From: CAYQJC01 sp964417825
GTDB lineage: Bacteria > Patescibacteriota > Minisyncoccia > Minisyncoccales > CG1-02-41-26
Reading direction: 5' to 3'
Length of the DNA stretch: 12,985 bases
Assembly (NCBI GenBank): GCA_964417825.1
Contig: CAYQJC010000018.1
Location: 1-12,985 of the forward strand
Made by a program: the position numbers and the translations under genes. Each line of letters begins with the position of its first letter. The first letter of the stretch is position 1. Positions 1 through 6,859 of the stretch are shown piece by piece. The notes under the pieces were generated by a model. It was not told where the DNA came from, did no database searches, and saw only the letters and a program-made list of their open reading frames with translations.

Positions 1-1
1 T

Positions 2-670
2 TTAATCTTTTTAATTATCCTTGCAGCAGTAGCTGGAGGATTTTTTTATTTGTGGGAAGTTTGGATACCAGCCCAGATAAAAAAAGAAATAGCTGAAAAA
101 GAAAGAGAAGAGCAATTAAGAAGAGAGCAAGAGAGACCTCGACTTTTCAGCAAAGAGGATTACAAAATCGAAGAAAGAGGAGATGGAAAATATATTGTGG
201 TGGAAAAAGTCGGCTTAACTGCAAAAGTGCCGGAAGGGTGGAAAAGCGAAATAAAGGGAGACGATGTCCCAGAACCTGAATACTGGATTAATATTTTTTC
301 TCCTGATACAGAAATTTCTGGAGGGATAGTCGCGAAAGGTTGTGGGGTAAGTATTATGGCCGAAACCGCAAAAGAAACTGTAGAAACACTCAAAAAAAAT
401 ATCACCCTCATTCAAGAAAATCCACAAATAAAAGCAGAAGAGATTTCCCTTCAATACAAAGATTATATCCTCGAAGTAGTAAAAATAAGTAATCATCAAG
501 CATTGAAGTGGATAGGTCCAGAAAATCCCAAAATAGGACAGGGTGCTGGAGTAGAAATTCCTCTCCAAGAAGATAGATTAATAAGCTTAGCTACTCGATT
601 TCCACTCGGATACAAAGAAAAATGTTTTCTAATTTGGGAAGATTTTCTGAAAAATGTAGTAATCGAATAA
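2..670 (+). CDS. Membrane-anchored protein of unknown function, 5' end missing
   Basis: The frame is open from the left edge, so the true start lies outside the window. A TTG at 50 could be taken as a start, but the codons before it encode a strongly hydrophobic run (Leu, Ile, Phe, Ala, Gly) that reads as a transmembrane helix ending near Trp-Glu-Val-Trp, so I extend the gene to the edge. After the helix comes a charged Lys/Glu/Arg linker of about 30 residues (about 95-160). A soluble alpha/beta-looking domain follows, starting around an 'AKVPEGWK' motif. 'VPEGW' is a common opening of small beta-rich extracytoplasmic domains, but I cannot name the family. Only one cysteine pair is present (in 'KGCGV' and 'EKCFL'). 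The topology is probably a short N-terminal anchor with the domain outside the cell. The stop lies one base before the next ATG, so the two genes are almost certainly cotranscribed and translationally coupled. Confidence 0.8.
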   Translation, partial: LIFLIILAAVAGGFFYLWEVWIPAQIKKEIAEKEREEQLRREQERPRLFSKEDYKIEERGDGKYIVVEKVGLTAKVPEGWKSEIKGDDVPEPEYWINIFSPDTEISGGIVAKGCGVSIMAETAKETVETLKKNITLIQENPQIKAEEISLQYKDYILEVVKISNHQALKWIGPENPKIGQGAGVEIPLQEDRLISLATRFPLGYKEKCFLIWEDFLKNVVIE

Positions 671-671
671 T

Positions 672-3600
672 ATGACTAAGAAATTTCCTTTAATTTTAAT
701 ATCAATCTTTTTGGTATCATTTTTTATTATTCCGGCGCACATTTCCGCTCAAGAAGCTCAAGACTCATATTGGCCACTCAAAGAGAAAGAGATTGAAAAT
801 CTTTTGGATATTATCAGAAAAGAACCTTTGACTAAAGCAAATAGAGGGTTATTTGATAAATCCCTTTATTACGCTTATTCTGATTACCCGCGAAAAACCG
901 GGGCTGTGGTTTTGGTAAAACAGGGAATTCTTCAAGAACAATTGGATTATTGGTTCAAGACAGTTCCGATACAACTTTCAATAAAGTTTATCAAAACTGT
1001 CCTCAAGCTTGTGCCTCTGATCTATAGTGGAGGAGATATTGCTACTGTGATTGAGACAATTGAAAAATTTACTGTGGAGAAAGCGAATGACTGTGCCCTT
1101 CAGTGGTTTTTGGAAAATGAAATAAAAATTGGCAGCGGAGAGGCAAGCTATACTTATCCTTCTTATAAAGGGAATACCCAACAGATAAAAATCCAATACA
1201 TTATTGTTTATCATCCAATAAATAAGATTCAGGGGAAAATTGTAACTGAATTTTATTCAAAAAATCTCATTGAGCCGCCCTTAGGAACTGACCCGTGGCG
1301 ATGTCCTGACGCTATATTTGATCATCCTAAAACAATTTGCTGGACTTGGGATCGCTGGTTGGAAAACGAAAGAAAAAGGGACAATGACGGGAAATTAGAA
1401 CCATTTATTGTCAGAGTTAAAGGAAATGTAAGAAAAAATAGATGGGGGGATTTTGAGTGGGATGAGACAAAATCTCTACCTATTGTAGAAGTGGATTTTG
1501 ACAATCCAGTGCCAGAAATTGACCAAAGCGATGTTATCTTAGAAACCGGAGCAACTGAAGCAAAATGGAATCTTTTCAAAGAAAGAGTGATCAAGCCCTT
1601 AGCAGAGGCAGCAATGGCAACAAAAGATTTTATGGCCAATACTGGGAAAAAAGCAAAAGAGGTAAGCACCAATTTGATAGAGATTATTACTGATTATATT
1701 TCCTCTCAGTGGTTTGGAGCAAAGATTACAGGTCCAGGAAGAGAGGAGATTGATTTAACAGAATTGGATACTGAGACACTGGAAAAATTAACCCAAGAAG
1801 CATTAACCCTCGAAGAAACCGAAGAGATTGCTGAAGACGAGGTTATTCAGGAAGAGAAAGAGGAAACTAAACCTAGTTTAGAAGAACTAGCTGAGAGATT
1901 TGATGATATTTCAGAAGATGTAGAGATACTTCTAGCTCAAGTGGAACAATTTTTCTCGGAAAATACTCCTCCTCCAACCGAAGAGGCCTCAGAAGAGGAG
2001 GAAATCGAAGAAAAGAAAACAGAAGAAGAGGAAGAAAAGGAAGAAGAGGAAGAAGAGGAAGAAGAGGAAGAGAAGAGAGAGGGAGAAATGCCTGAAGAAA
2101 TTTCAGAAAGAGATGTTTGTCGGGTAAATATCAACACTGCTTCTCTAAAAGAACTCCAAAAAATAACCGGCGTTGGACCAGTGATAGCCCAAAGAATAAT
2201 TGAGGAGAGGCCATTTTATTCCCTTTCTGATTTAATCAGAGTAAAAGGAATTGGTTCAGTCACTTTGGAAAAAATTGTCGCCCAAGGCTGTGCTTATGTT
2301 GAAGGGGCTTACTTTGGTTATGTAAGCTACGGGGGAGGCGGTGGCGCCACTACTCCAACAGAGGAGACTTCAGAGCAATCTTCTCCCCCGCCAAAAATTT
2401 TAATTACTGAAATCCAAATTAAAACAGCAACCTCTTCAAACTATGATTTTGTTGAACTTTACAATCCCATTACCAGCAGTTTAGATATTTCTGGATTCCA
2501 ACTGAAAAAAAGAACCTCTGGTGGTAAAGAATATTCAGTGAGGGTTTTTCCAAGTGGAAGCAGTATTTCTCCAGAAGATTACTTTCTTTGGGCAAACTCT
2601 GAATACGCCTCTTCAACCCAGATTCCAGCTGATGTTACCTCAACTCAAACTTTGGCTGGAAACAACAGTCTTGGCCTTTTTGACAGAGAAGGCAATGTTA
2701 TTGATCAAGTTGCTTGGGGCTCAAGCACTAACCCATTTGTTGAGACGGCTCCTTTTCCTGAAAATCCGGAAGAAACGCAAACCTTGGGCCGGAAATTTGA
2801 TAATCAGGACAACAATTACTTAGATACTGACGATAATTCTCAAGACTTTGAGCTTCAATTTCCTACCCCGAAAGAGAAAAATCAGACCTACCAAGCTCCT
2901 CCAACCCTCCCCGAGCCAGCAGAATCCCCGCCCCAACCAAGCGAATTAGCAAAAAGTGTCATTATTTCTGAGGTCAAAACTAGGGACGAGGAATTTTTGG
3001 AATTATACAACCCAAAAATTGAAGTAACTTCTACCCTCGGTTGGTACTTGTGCTATTTTTCTCAAAATAAGCAGTGGTCAGAGCCCAAAACTTGCTGGGA
3101 GTTTCCAACAAGTACTTTAATCGAAGCAAATAAATATTATCTAATTGGAATTTCTAATTATCCTACCTCTACTGAGAGCGGTTATCCTGAAGCCGATTGG
3201 ACAATATTGGGTAAAACCACTGGAAAAGCTTACTCAACTGGGCAGTTGAGCAACACCAACGGCGCAATTGGAATCTTCAGCTGCTTACCAAAAATCGCCA
3301 CCACCAGCACCACTACCTTGGAAGAAGCCATAGCCCAAGCCCAAGCTTGTAAAATTGATTTAGTCGGCTGGGGAAATCTTAAAGTTAAAGAAGGTAATCC
3401 AGCCAGCGCTTCGGAAGGAGAAAACAAATCTTTAACCAGAAGGAAAAATAAAGATGGCTATTATATTGATAACGATGACAACTTTGTTGATTTTGAAATA
3501 AAATACCCAACCCCAACCAATTCCAAAGGCGAAACTGGCAACATTTTACCTCCAGCCAGGATAGAAGATTTTCAAGTGGCAAGTTCAACAAACAATACCA

Positions 3601-5117
3601 TCACTTTAACTTGGTCAATCGCCACTGATCCTGACACTCCAACTTCAAGCATCTCTTACATTGTCTATTGGTCAAAAACAGCAGGAATTACCACCAGCAC
3701 TTTAACTGCCCCCAGCACCCAAATAACCACCACTACTTTAGCTACAACCACCCTTACTTTGACTAACCTCTATTATGATTCAACCTATTATTTTGGTATT
3801 CGGGCTTTTGATGGGTTGTGGTATTCAGAACTTACCACTACCAGTCCCTATGTCATTCCCCTACCGAAAATCACTGATTTAAACGCTGGTCCCTCAGCGA
3901 TTAGAGAAGCGATTGATCTTTTTTGGACCTCATCGGCTCAACAATGGTTTATTCCCAAAAAAGGATGGCAAATTGCCACAGCGACTAGTTATGAGATTAG
4001 ATATTCATTTGAACCAATCACCGAAGACAATTGGCAAAACGCGGTCTCAGTTGAGAATTCAATAGTCCCAAGGGGACAGGAGGAAATTGAGCATTTTGTG
4101 GTCCGGCATTTAGATCCAGAAAAACTTTATTATTTTGCTATCAAATCAATTGGTAAAAATGGAACAATCTCTAAAATCTCAAATATTGCCAAAACAAAAC
4201 CAATTCCCGGTTTCCGAGACAATGGTGATGGCACAATTACTGATTTATACACTGGTTTAATGTGGATTAAAGATGGCGAAAGCACTTCTTCTTTTAACGG
4301 AGCAACCACCACTCAAGGTAATGCGATTTTATTTGCTAAGCAATTAAGTTTTGCTGGCTATGACGATTGGCGATTGCCTAATTTCAAAGAATTGGCAACT
4401 ATCGTTAATTATGAAAAATCTAATCCAGCTATTGATGAAAACTATTTTATCAATATTAAACCTGATAAATACTGGAGTTCTACTTTCAGACAGGTAGCTG
4501 GAGGAGCCTTTGCTGGACCAAGGAGATACAAAGCTTTTTATCTTAATTTCAACAATGGGGAATTAAAACCTGTCTGGTATGACGCGGGCCGATCACCTGG
4601 TTATTATCTTTTAGCAGTTCGGGGTCCAGAAATTCCTGATGGTTCCAATCAAGAAAACTTTAATTTAAAAGATAACGCTGATGGCACTAAAACTGATCTA
4701 AGAACAAATTTAGTTTGGCCTAATTATAATTTTACTCAGGATTACGCAGCTGGCATCGGTGAGTATATCTATGATTTTCGTAAAAGGTGGAAGCAAGCTA
4801 TCCGTTTTGCTGGTAACCGAGTTTTGTGCCAAGATGGCACTTTCCAAGGAAACATTTCAGAACCGGGTGATTGTTCTGAACATCAGGGAATCAAATATGA
4901 TAATTGGCGATTGCCAAATATTTTAGAGATTCTTGGAGTAGTAGGTTGTAATGCAATTCTAAAGACTACCAATTGTTATTATTGGTCCTCAACTCAAGAT
5001 TCCCTCTCTGGAGAAAATTATTGGGCTGCTGGAAATGGAACTTATTCTTTAGGAGAAACAACCCCTACTGGCAAAGAGGGTTCACTTTGCTTACAAATTG
5101 TCCGGGACAACTTCTGA
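672..5117 (+). CDS. Large secreted mosaic protein: HhH (ComEA-like), 2 lamin-tail, 2 FN3-like, 2 DUF1566 domains
   Basis: 1481 residues. Residues 1-26 form a signal peptide with a cleavage-like 'HISAQ' site. Residues 27-350 are an unassigned, partly helical region with four cysteines. Residues 360-480 are acidic, with an almost pure Glu stretch at 451-468. Residues 482-545 match the ComEA helix-hairpin-helix module: 'VNINTAS', then hairpins 'ITGVGP' and 'VKGIGS'. A Gly-rich hinge (554-558) follows. Two lamin-tail domains come next, at about 573-690 and 761-905; each begins with 'I-I/L-I-(T/S)-E' and 'ELYNP' and each is followed by a 'D-DDN--DFE' and 'PTP' tail. Two fibronectin III-like domains lie at about 958-1065 and 1066-1178. 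Two DUF1566 (Lcl C-terminal type) domains at 1179-1317 and 1327-1478 both carry 'WRLPN' and 'YWSS'. No clear C-terminal anchor or sortase motif is seen. By family knowledge HhH binds DNA without sequence specificity, and the other modules are adhesive or structural. A surface role, possibly DNA capture, is inferred. No Shine-Dalgarno sequence is obvious, and initiation is probably coupled to the upstream stop. Confidence 0.88.
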   Translation: MTKKFPLILISIFLVSFFIIPAHISAQEAQDSYWPLKEKEIENLLDIIRKEPLTKANRGLFDKSLYYAYSDYPRKTGAVVLVKQGILQEQLDYWFKTVPIQLSIKFIKTVLKLVPLIYSGGDIATVIETIEKFTVEKANDCALQWFLENEIKIGSGEASYTYPSYKGNTQQIKIQYIIVYHPINKIQGKIVTEFYSKNLIEPPLGTDPWRCPDAIFDHPKTICWTWDRWLENERKRDNDGKLEPFIVRVKGNVRKNRWGDFEWDETKSLPIVEVDFDNPVPEIDQSDVILETGATEAKWNLFKERVIKPLAEAAMATKDFMANTGKKAKEVSTNLIEIITDYISSQWFGAKITGPGREEIDLTELDTETLEKLTQEALTLEETEEIAEDEVIQEEKEETKPSLEELAERFDDISEDVEILLAQVEQFFSENTPPPTEEASEEEEIEEKKTEEEEEKEEEEEEEEEEEKREGEMPEEISERDVCRVNINTASLKELQKITGVGPVIAQRIIEERPFYSLSDLIRVKGIGSVTLEKIVAQGCAYVEGAYFGYVSYGGGGGATTPTEETSEQSSPPPKILITEIQIKTATSSNYDFVELYNPITSSLDISGFQLKKRTSGGKEYSVRVFPSGSSISPEDYFLWANSEYASSTQIPADVTSTQTLAGNNSLGLFDREGNVIDQVAWGSSTNPFVETAPFPENPEETQTLGRKFDNQDNNYLDTDDNSQDFELQFPTPKEKNQTYQAPPTLPEPAESPPQPSELAKSVIISEVKTRDEEFLELYNPKIEVTSTLGWYLCYFSQNKQWSEPKTCWEFPTSTLIEANKYYLIGISNYPTSTESGYPEADWTILGKTTGKAYSTGQLSNTNGAIGIFSCLPKIATTSTTTLEEAIAQAQACKIDLVGWGNLKVKEGNPASASEGENKSLTRRKNKDGYYIDNDDNFVDFEIKYPTPTNSKGETGNILPPARIEDFQVASSTNNTITLTWSIATDPDTPTSSISYIVYWSKTAGITTSTLTAPSTQITTTTLATTTLTLTNLYYDSTYYFGIRAFDGLWYSELTTTSPYVIPLPKITDLNAGPSAIREAIDLFWTSSAQQWFIPKKGWQIATATSYEIRYSFEPITEDNWQNAVSVENSIVPRGQEEIEHFVVRHLDPEKLYYFAIKSIGKNGTISKISNIAKTKPIPGFRDNGDGTITDLYTGLMWIKDGESTSSFNGATTTQGNAILFAKQLSFAGYDDWRLPNFKELATIVNYEKSNPAIDENYFINIKPDKYWSSTFRQVAGGAFAGPRRYKAFYLNFNNGELKPVWYDAGRSPGYYLLAVRGPEIPDGSNQENFNLKDNADGTKTDLRTNLVWPNYNFTQDYAAGIGEYIYDFRKRWKQAIRFAGNRVLCQDGTFQGNISEPGDCSEHQGIKYDNWRLPNILEILGVVGCNAILKTTNCYYWSSTQDSLSGENYWAAGNGTYSLGETTPTGKEGSLCLQIVRDNF
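1989..2085 (+). repeat. In-frame purine-rich GAAGAG-type simple repeat encoding poly-Glu
   Basis: Imperfect tandem GAA/GAG codons, mostly in the hexamer GAAGAG or GAAGAAGAGG pattern, encode an almost uninterrupted glutamate run (residues about 440-475) with a few lysines. It lies between the N-terminal region and the helix-hairpin-helix module, so it probably acts as a charged, extended spacer. Because the unit is a multiple of three, gain or loss of copies would change spacer length without a frameshift. Confidence 0.75.
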
Positions 5118-5223
5118 AATCATCGAGGTTGGAGCTGATTGTCCAGCTTCTCCTGAAAAGATACCTGGATTAATAATAAAATTACTTAACCAAAAAGAAA
5201 GAAAAATAGCCTGAAACCCTAAC

Positions 5224-5305
5224 TTAAAGGACCCCGGTTACCAATCAAACAAGCTCACCTTTAATGAGCTTTAGCTTATGCGTGCACCGGGGTTCTTTTT
5301 ATTTT
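5224..5305 (+). terminator. Structured terminator-like RNA element with internal hairpin and possible pseudoknot
   Basis: The outer stem pairs 5226-5238 with 5286-5298. It includes a GC core, ACCCCGGT with ACCGGGGT, plus one G-U pair, and is followed by the T-rich run TTCTTTTTATTTT. The enclosed loop of 47 bases holds a second perfect 7-bp hairpin, AAGCTCA (5251-5257) with TGAGCTT (5265-5271). Its 7-base loop CCTTTAA (5258-5264) is the exact reverse complement of TTAAAGG (5224-5230) at the base of the outer stem. The simplest reading is the intrinsic terminator of the two-gene operon upstream. The insert and the loop complementarity are more than a terminator needs, so a regulated terminator or small RNA is possible. 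I do not recognise a known riboswitch class. Confidence 0.7.
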
Positions 5306-5328
5306 CAAAAATAAAGCCCTAGAAGAAT

Positions 5329-5357
5329 TTGACAAAAATAAGAAATTTTGGTAAAGT
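5329..5357 (+). promoter_or_regulatory. Sigma70-type promoter for the membrane-protein gene at 5417
   Basis: A perfect -35 TTGACA (5329-5334), a 17-base spacer and a -10 TAAAGT (5352-5357, 4 of 6 consensus) lie just after the upstream terminator. The expected start at about 5364 leaves a leader of about 53 bases carrying the ribosome binding site. Confidence 0.72.
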
Positions 5358-5404
5358 AAAAATCGCTTTTAGTAACTAGTAATAACAGAAAATTAAAAAT
5401 TAAA

Positions 5405-5409
5405 GGAGG
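5405..5409 (+). promoter_or_regulatory. Strong Shine-Dalgarno GGAGG
   Basis: GGAGG within AAAGGAGGG, seven bases before the ATG at 5417, fixes that start. It is the strongest ribosome binding site in the window and contrasts with the genes that appear to lack one. Confidence 0.85.
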
Positions 5410-5416
5410 GTAGTAA

Positions 5417-6061
5417 ATGAAAAGATTCGCTTATAAGGCAGGAGTAATCAGTTTTTGGGGAGCGCTTGGTTATTTTATTTTTTTGTTGGTTGGTTTTTAT
5501 CGTGGACTATCTCCCCTTTATGGAGTGAGAATCGACGAAAGATTAATTGTCCTCTCGCGTTGGTTTGATCTTTTATTATTTCCAGCCTATCTGATTATTT
5601 TTGTAGAGTGCTACTTGTCCTTGATAAGTCATTATGAAAGAGAGTTTCACGAGGAGAAAAAGAAGAGAAGAAAGTTCTTCGTTTGGTTCTGGCTGCCAGC
5701 GATTGGGACTCTGGGGATAGTTATCATGGCTATACTTTCTCAGGCGGAACTAAATATAGGAGTCAGAAATGCTATAATCGCCACTGGTATAATTGCTCTT
5801 GTAATTACTTTAGTAGAAGAAAAGGGACTGGGTTTTGCCGCTGGTTTGGGCAGCAGTTTGATGTTAGGGATTTGTGTAGGAGTTATCTCTGGTATGGCTA
5901 ATGCATATTTAATCCTTCTGGGTGGAATTGGTGGCACAGTAATTGGAGTAGCTGCTGGAGTGGTGATAGTGACGGTCTTCCGATTTCTTGTCTGGTTACA
6001 CAAAAAGGCTTTCACTTCAGAAAGAATTTCTCCCGAAAGAAAAGAGAAAGAGAAAAAATAA
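5417..6061 (+). CDS. Multi-pass membrane protein of unknown function
   Basis: 214 residues with about five or six predicted transmembrane helices, near residues 9-30, 50-70, 88-108, 117-133, 136-160 and 164-194. A highly charged loop at 74-86 (Glu, Lys and Arg rich) separates the first two helices from the rest, and the C-terminal tail from about 195 is strongly basic and probably cytoplasmic. The last three helices are rich in glycine and small residues, which suggests tight helix packing. The half after residue 115 looks like small-residue repeat helices rather than an enzyme with polar catalytic residues, and no transporter signature is recognised. The gene stands alone as a transcription unit, with its own promoter and a strong ribosome binding site, and ends at a perfect bidirectional terminator. 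Function is unknown. The call as a real gene is secure because of the expression signals and the coherent hydrophobicity pattern. Confidence 0.85.
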   Translation: MKRFAYKAGVISFWGALGYFIFLLVGFYRGLSPLYGVRIDERLIVLSRWFDLLLFPAYLIIFVECYLSLISHYEREFHEEKKKRRKFFVWFWLPAIGTLGIVIMAILSQAELNIGVRNAIIATGIIALVITLVEEKGLGFAAGLGSSLMLGICVGVISGMANAYLILLGGIGGTVIGVAAGVVIVTVFRFLVWLHKKAFTSERISPERKEKEKK

Positions 6062-6065
6062 AAAT

Positions 6066-6105
6066 AAAAAAACCGTTGCTAGCTTTAGCTAGCAACGGTT
6101 TTTAC
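6066..6105. terminator. Bidirectional intrinsic terminator between convergent genes
   Basis: A perfect 16-bp inverted repeat pairs 6068-6083 with 6088-6103 around the loop TTTA. The core is CCGTTGCTAGC. The arms run into T on the + strand and, on the - strand, into a run of T interrupted by A, so it can end both the + gene stopping at 6061 and the - strand unit whose last stop is at 6117. Confidence 0.93.
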
Positions 6106-6116
6106 TTTGAGATAAA

Positions 6117-6845
6117 TTAAAGGCCGGCAAACTCTCTAATTACAGGGGCGGGAATAAAGAAAACTTGACCGGGTAGATCAGGGTGTCTGAAATCCTCTAC
6201 TTTAGCCAAACCCATAAACTGCCCCTCAAGATTAAATAAAGGACAACTTTCAACCGATTCTTTTTCTAAAATATTAGTTTCAATTAAATCCTCACTTAAA
6301 CTTTTAATAACTCCCTCATTGACGACAATTTTTGGGGGCTCGAGCTCTGAGGATTTCCGAGCAATTAAAAAAAGCTCTTCTCCTGGTTTTATCTTCTCTG
6401 AATCAGCAAAGCTTACTGTTTTTAAGTTCTCGCTCTCAATTTTTATTAAAGCTAAATTGTCTTTTTTATCTTGATCAGAGATTATGAATTCGGTTTTTTC
6501 ATTATTGATAAAAATAAAGTTCTGGTTCTCGGGAATTAACGAAGATGAAGTAATAATTAAACCATCTGAAGTAAGGACAAACCCACAACCCTCAACTTTT
6601 TTATCTGGACTCACTGTTAGCACTGAAGCTCTAACCCTATCAATTACTTTTACGAATCCCTCACCTTCTCTGATAATAAATTGTTCGACTGGATTAATAA
6701 TCACTTCCCTCTTCAAATTCTTGATAAATCCGAAGTTCTGAAAATATGGTTGAGAAATCAGATAAGGCACTAAAAAAAGCTGAAAGATGCCCCCTCCGAT
6801 TATTGCTAAAATTAAAAAACCAACAATTTTAAAAACTTTTCTCAT
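6117..6845 (-). CDS. Membrane-anchored HtrA-fold pseudoprotease (catalytic triad lost)
   Basis: 242 residues with an N-terminal transmembrane anchor at about 7-29. The rest follows the trypsin-like HtrA (S1C) fold in order. 'GCGFVLTSDGLIITSSSLI' aligns with the segment ending at the catalytic His of the neighbouring intact HtrA. 'DNLALIKI' aligns with the catalytic Asp segment. 'SVESCPLFNLEG' aligns with the 'GNSGGPLLNLKG' Ser segment. At these three places the His is Ser102, the Asp is Asn130 (with Asp129 beside it) and the Ser is Glu199, so proteolysis is not expected. There is no PDZ domain. The only cysteines, Cys87 and Cys201, fall at two positions near the former active site. The frame is intact, so this is a conserved-looking protein rather than a decayed gene. 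It follows clpB by 14 bases with its own Shine-Dalgarno and is the last gene before the terminator. A binding or chaperone role outside the membrane is inferred; the alignment is by eye. Confidence 0.82.
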   Translation of the reverse strand: MRKVFKIVGFLILAIIGGGIFQLFLVPYLISQPYFQNFGFIKNLKREVIINPVEQFIIREGEGFVKVIDRVRASVLTVSPDKKVEGCGFVLTSDGLIITSSSLIPENQNFIFINNEKTEFIISDQDKKDNLALIKIESENLKTVSFADSEKIKPGEELFLIARKSSELEPPKIVVNEGVIKSLSEDLIETNILEKESVESCPLFNLEGQFMGLAKVEDFRHPDLPGQVFFIPAPVIREFAGL

Positions 6846-6852
6846 TTACAGT

Positions 6853-6856
6853 CCTC
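6853..6856 (-). promoter_or_regulatory. Shine-Dalgarno GAGG for the HtrA-fold gene
   Basis: AAAGAGGA in the 14-base gap after the clpB stop places GAGG seven bases before the ATG ending at 6845. This fixes the start and indicates independent reinitiation within the clpB transcript. Confidence 0.75.
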
Positions 6857-6859
6857 TTT

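Larger units (their letters stand above)
5118..5416 (+). other. Intergenic region of 299 bases between the mosaic gene and the membrane-protein gene
   Basis: The region holds, in order: about 100 bases with no gene I can support, although the +1 frame relative to the mosaic gene stays open to a TGA at about 5214; the structured terminator element at 5224-5305; a sigma70-type promoter at 5329-5357; and an AT-rich leader ending in a strong ribosome binding site at 5405-5409. A weak CTGAAA (5153-5158), 18 bases, TAAAAT (5177-5182) pair could in principle start a short RNA that ends at the terminator, but this is a poor match. Confidence 0.7.

Noticed and set aside
1937..2137. Serine-rich small protein on the - strand
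   Set aside because: It is only the reverse complement of the Glu-rich GAAGAG repeat, which reads as serine codons.
5053..5230. Separate small gene after the mosaic protein
   Set aside because: No start codon with a ribosome binding site is found in the open frame; kept only as a low-interest frameshift remark.
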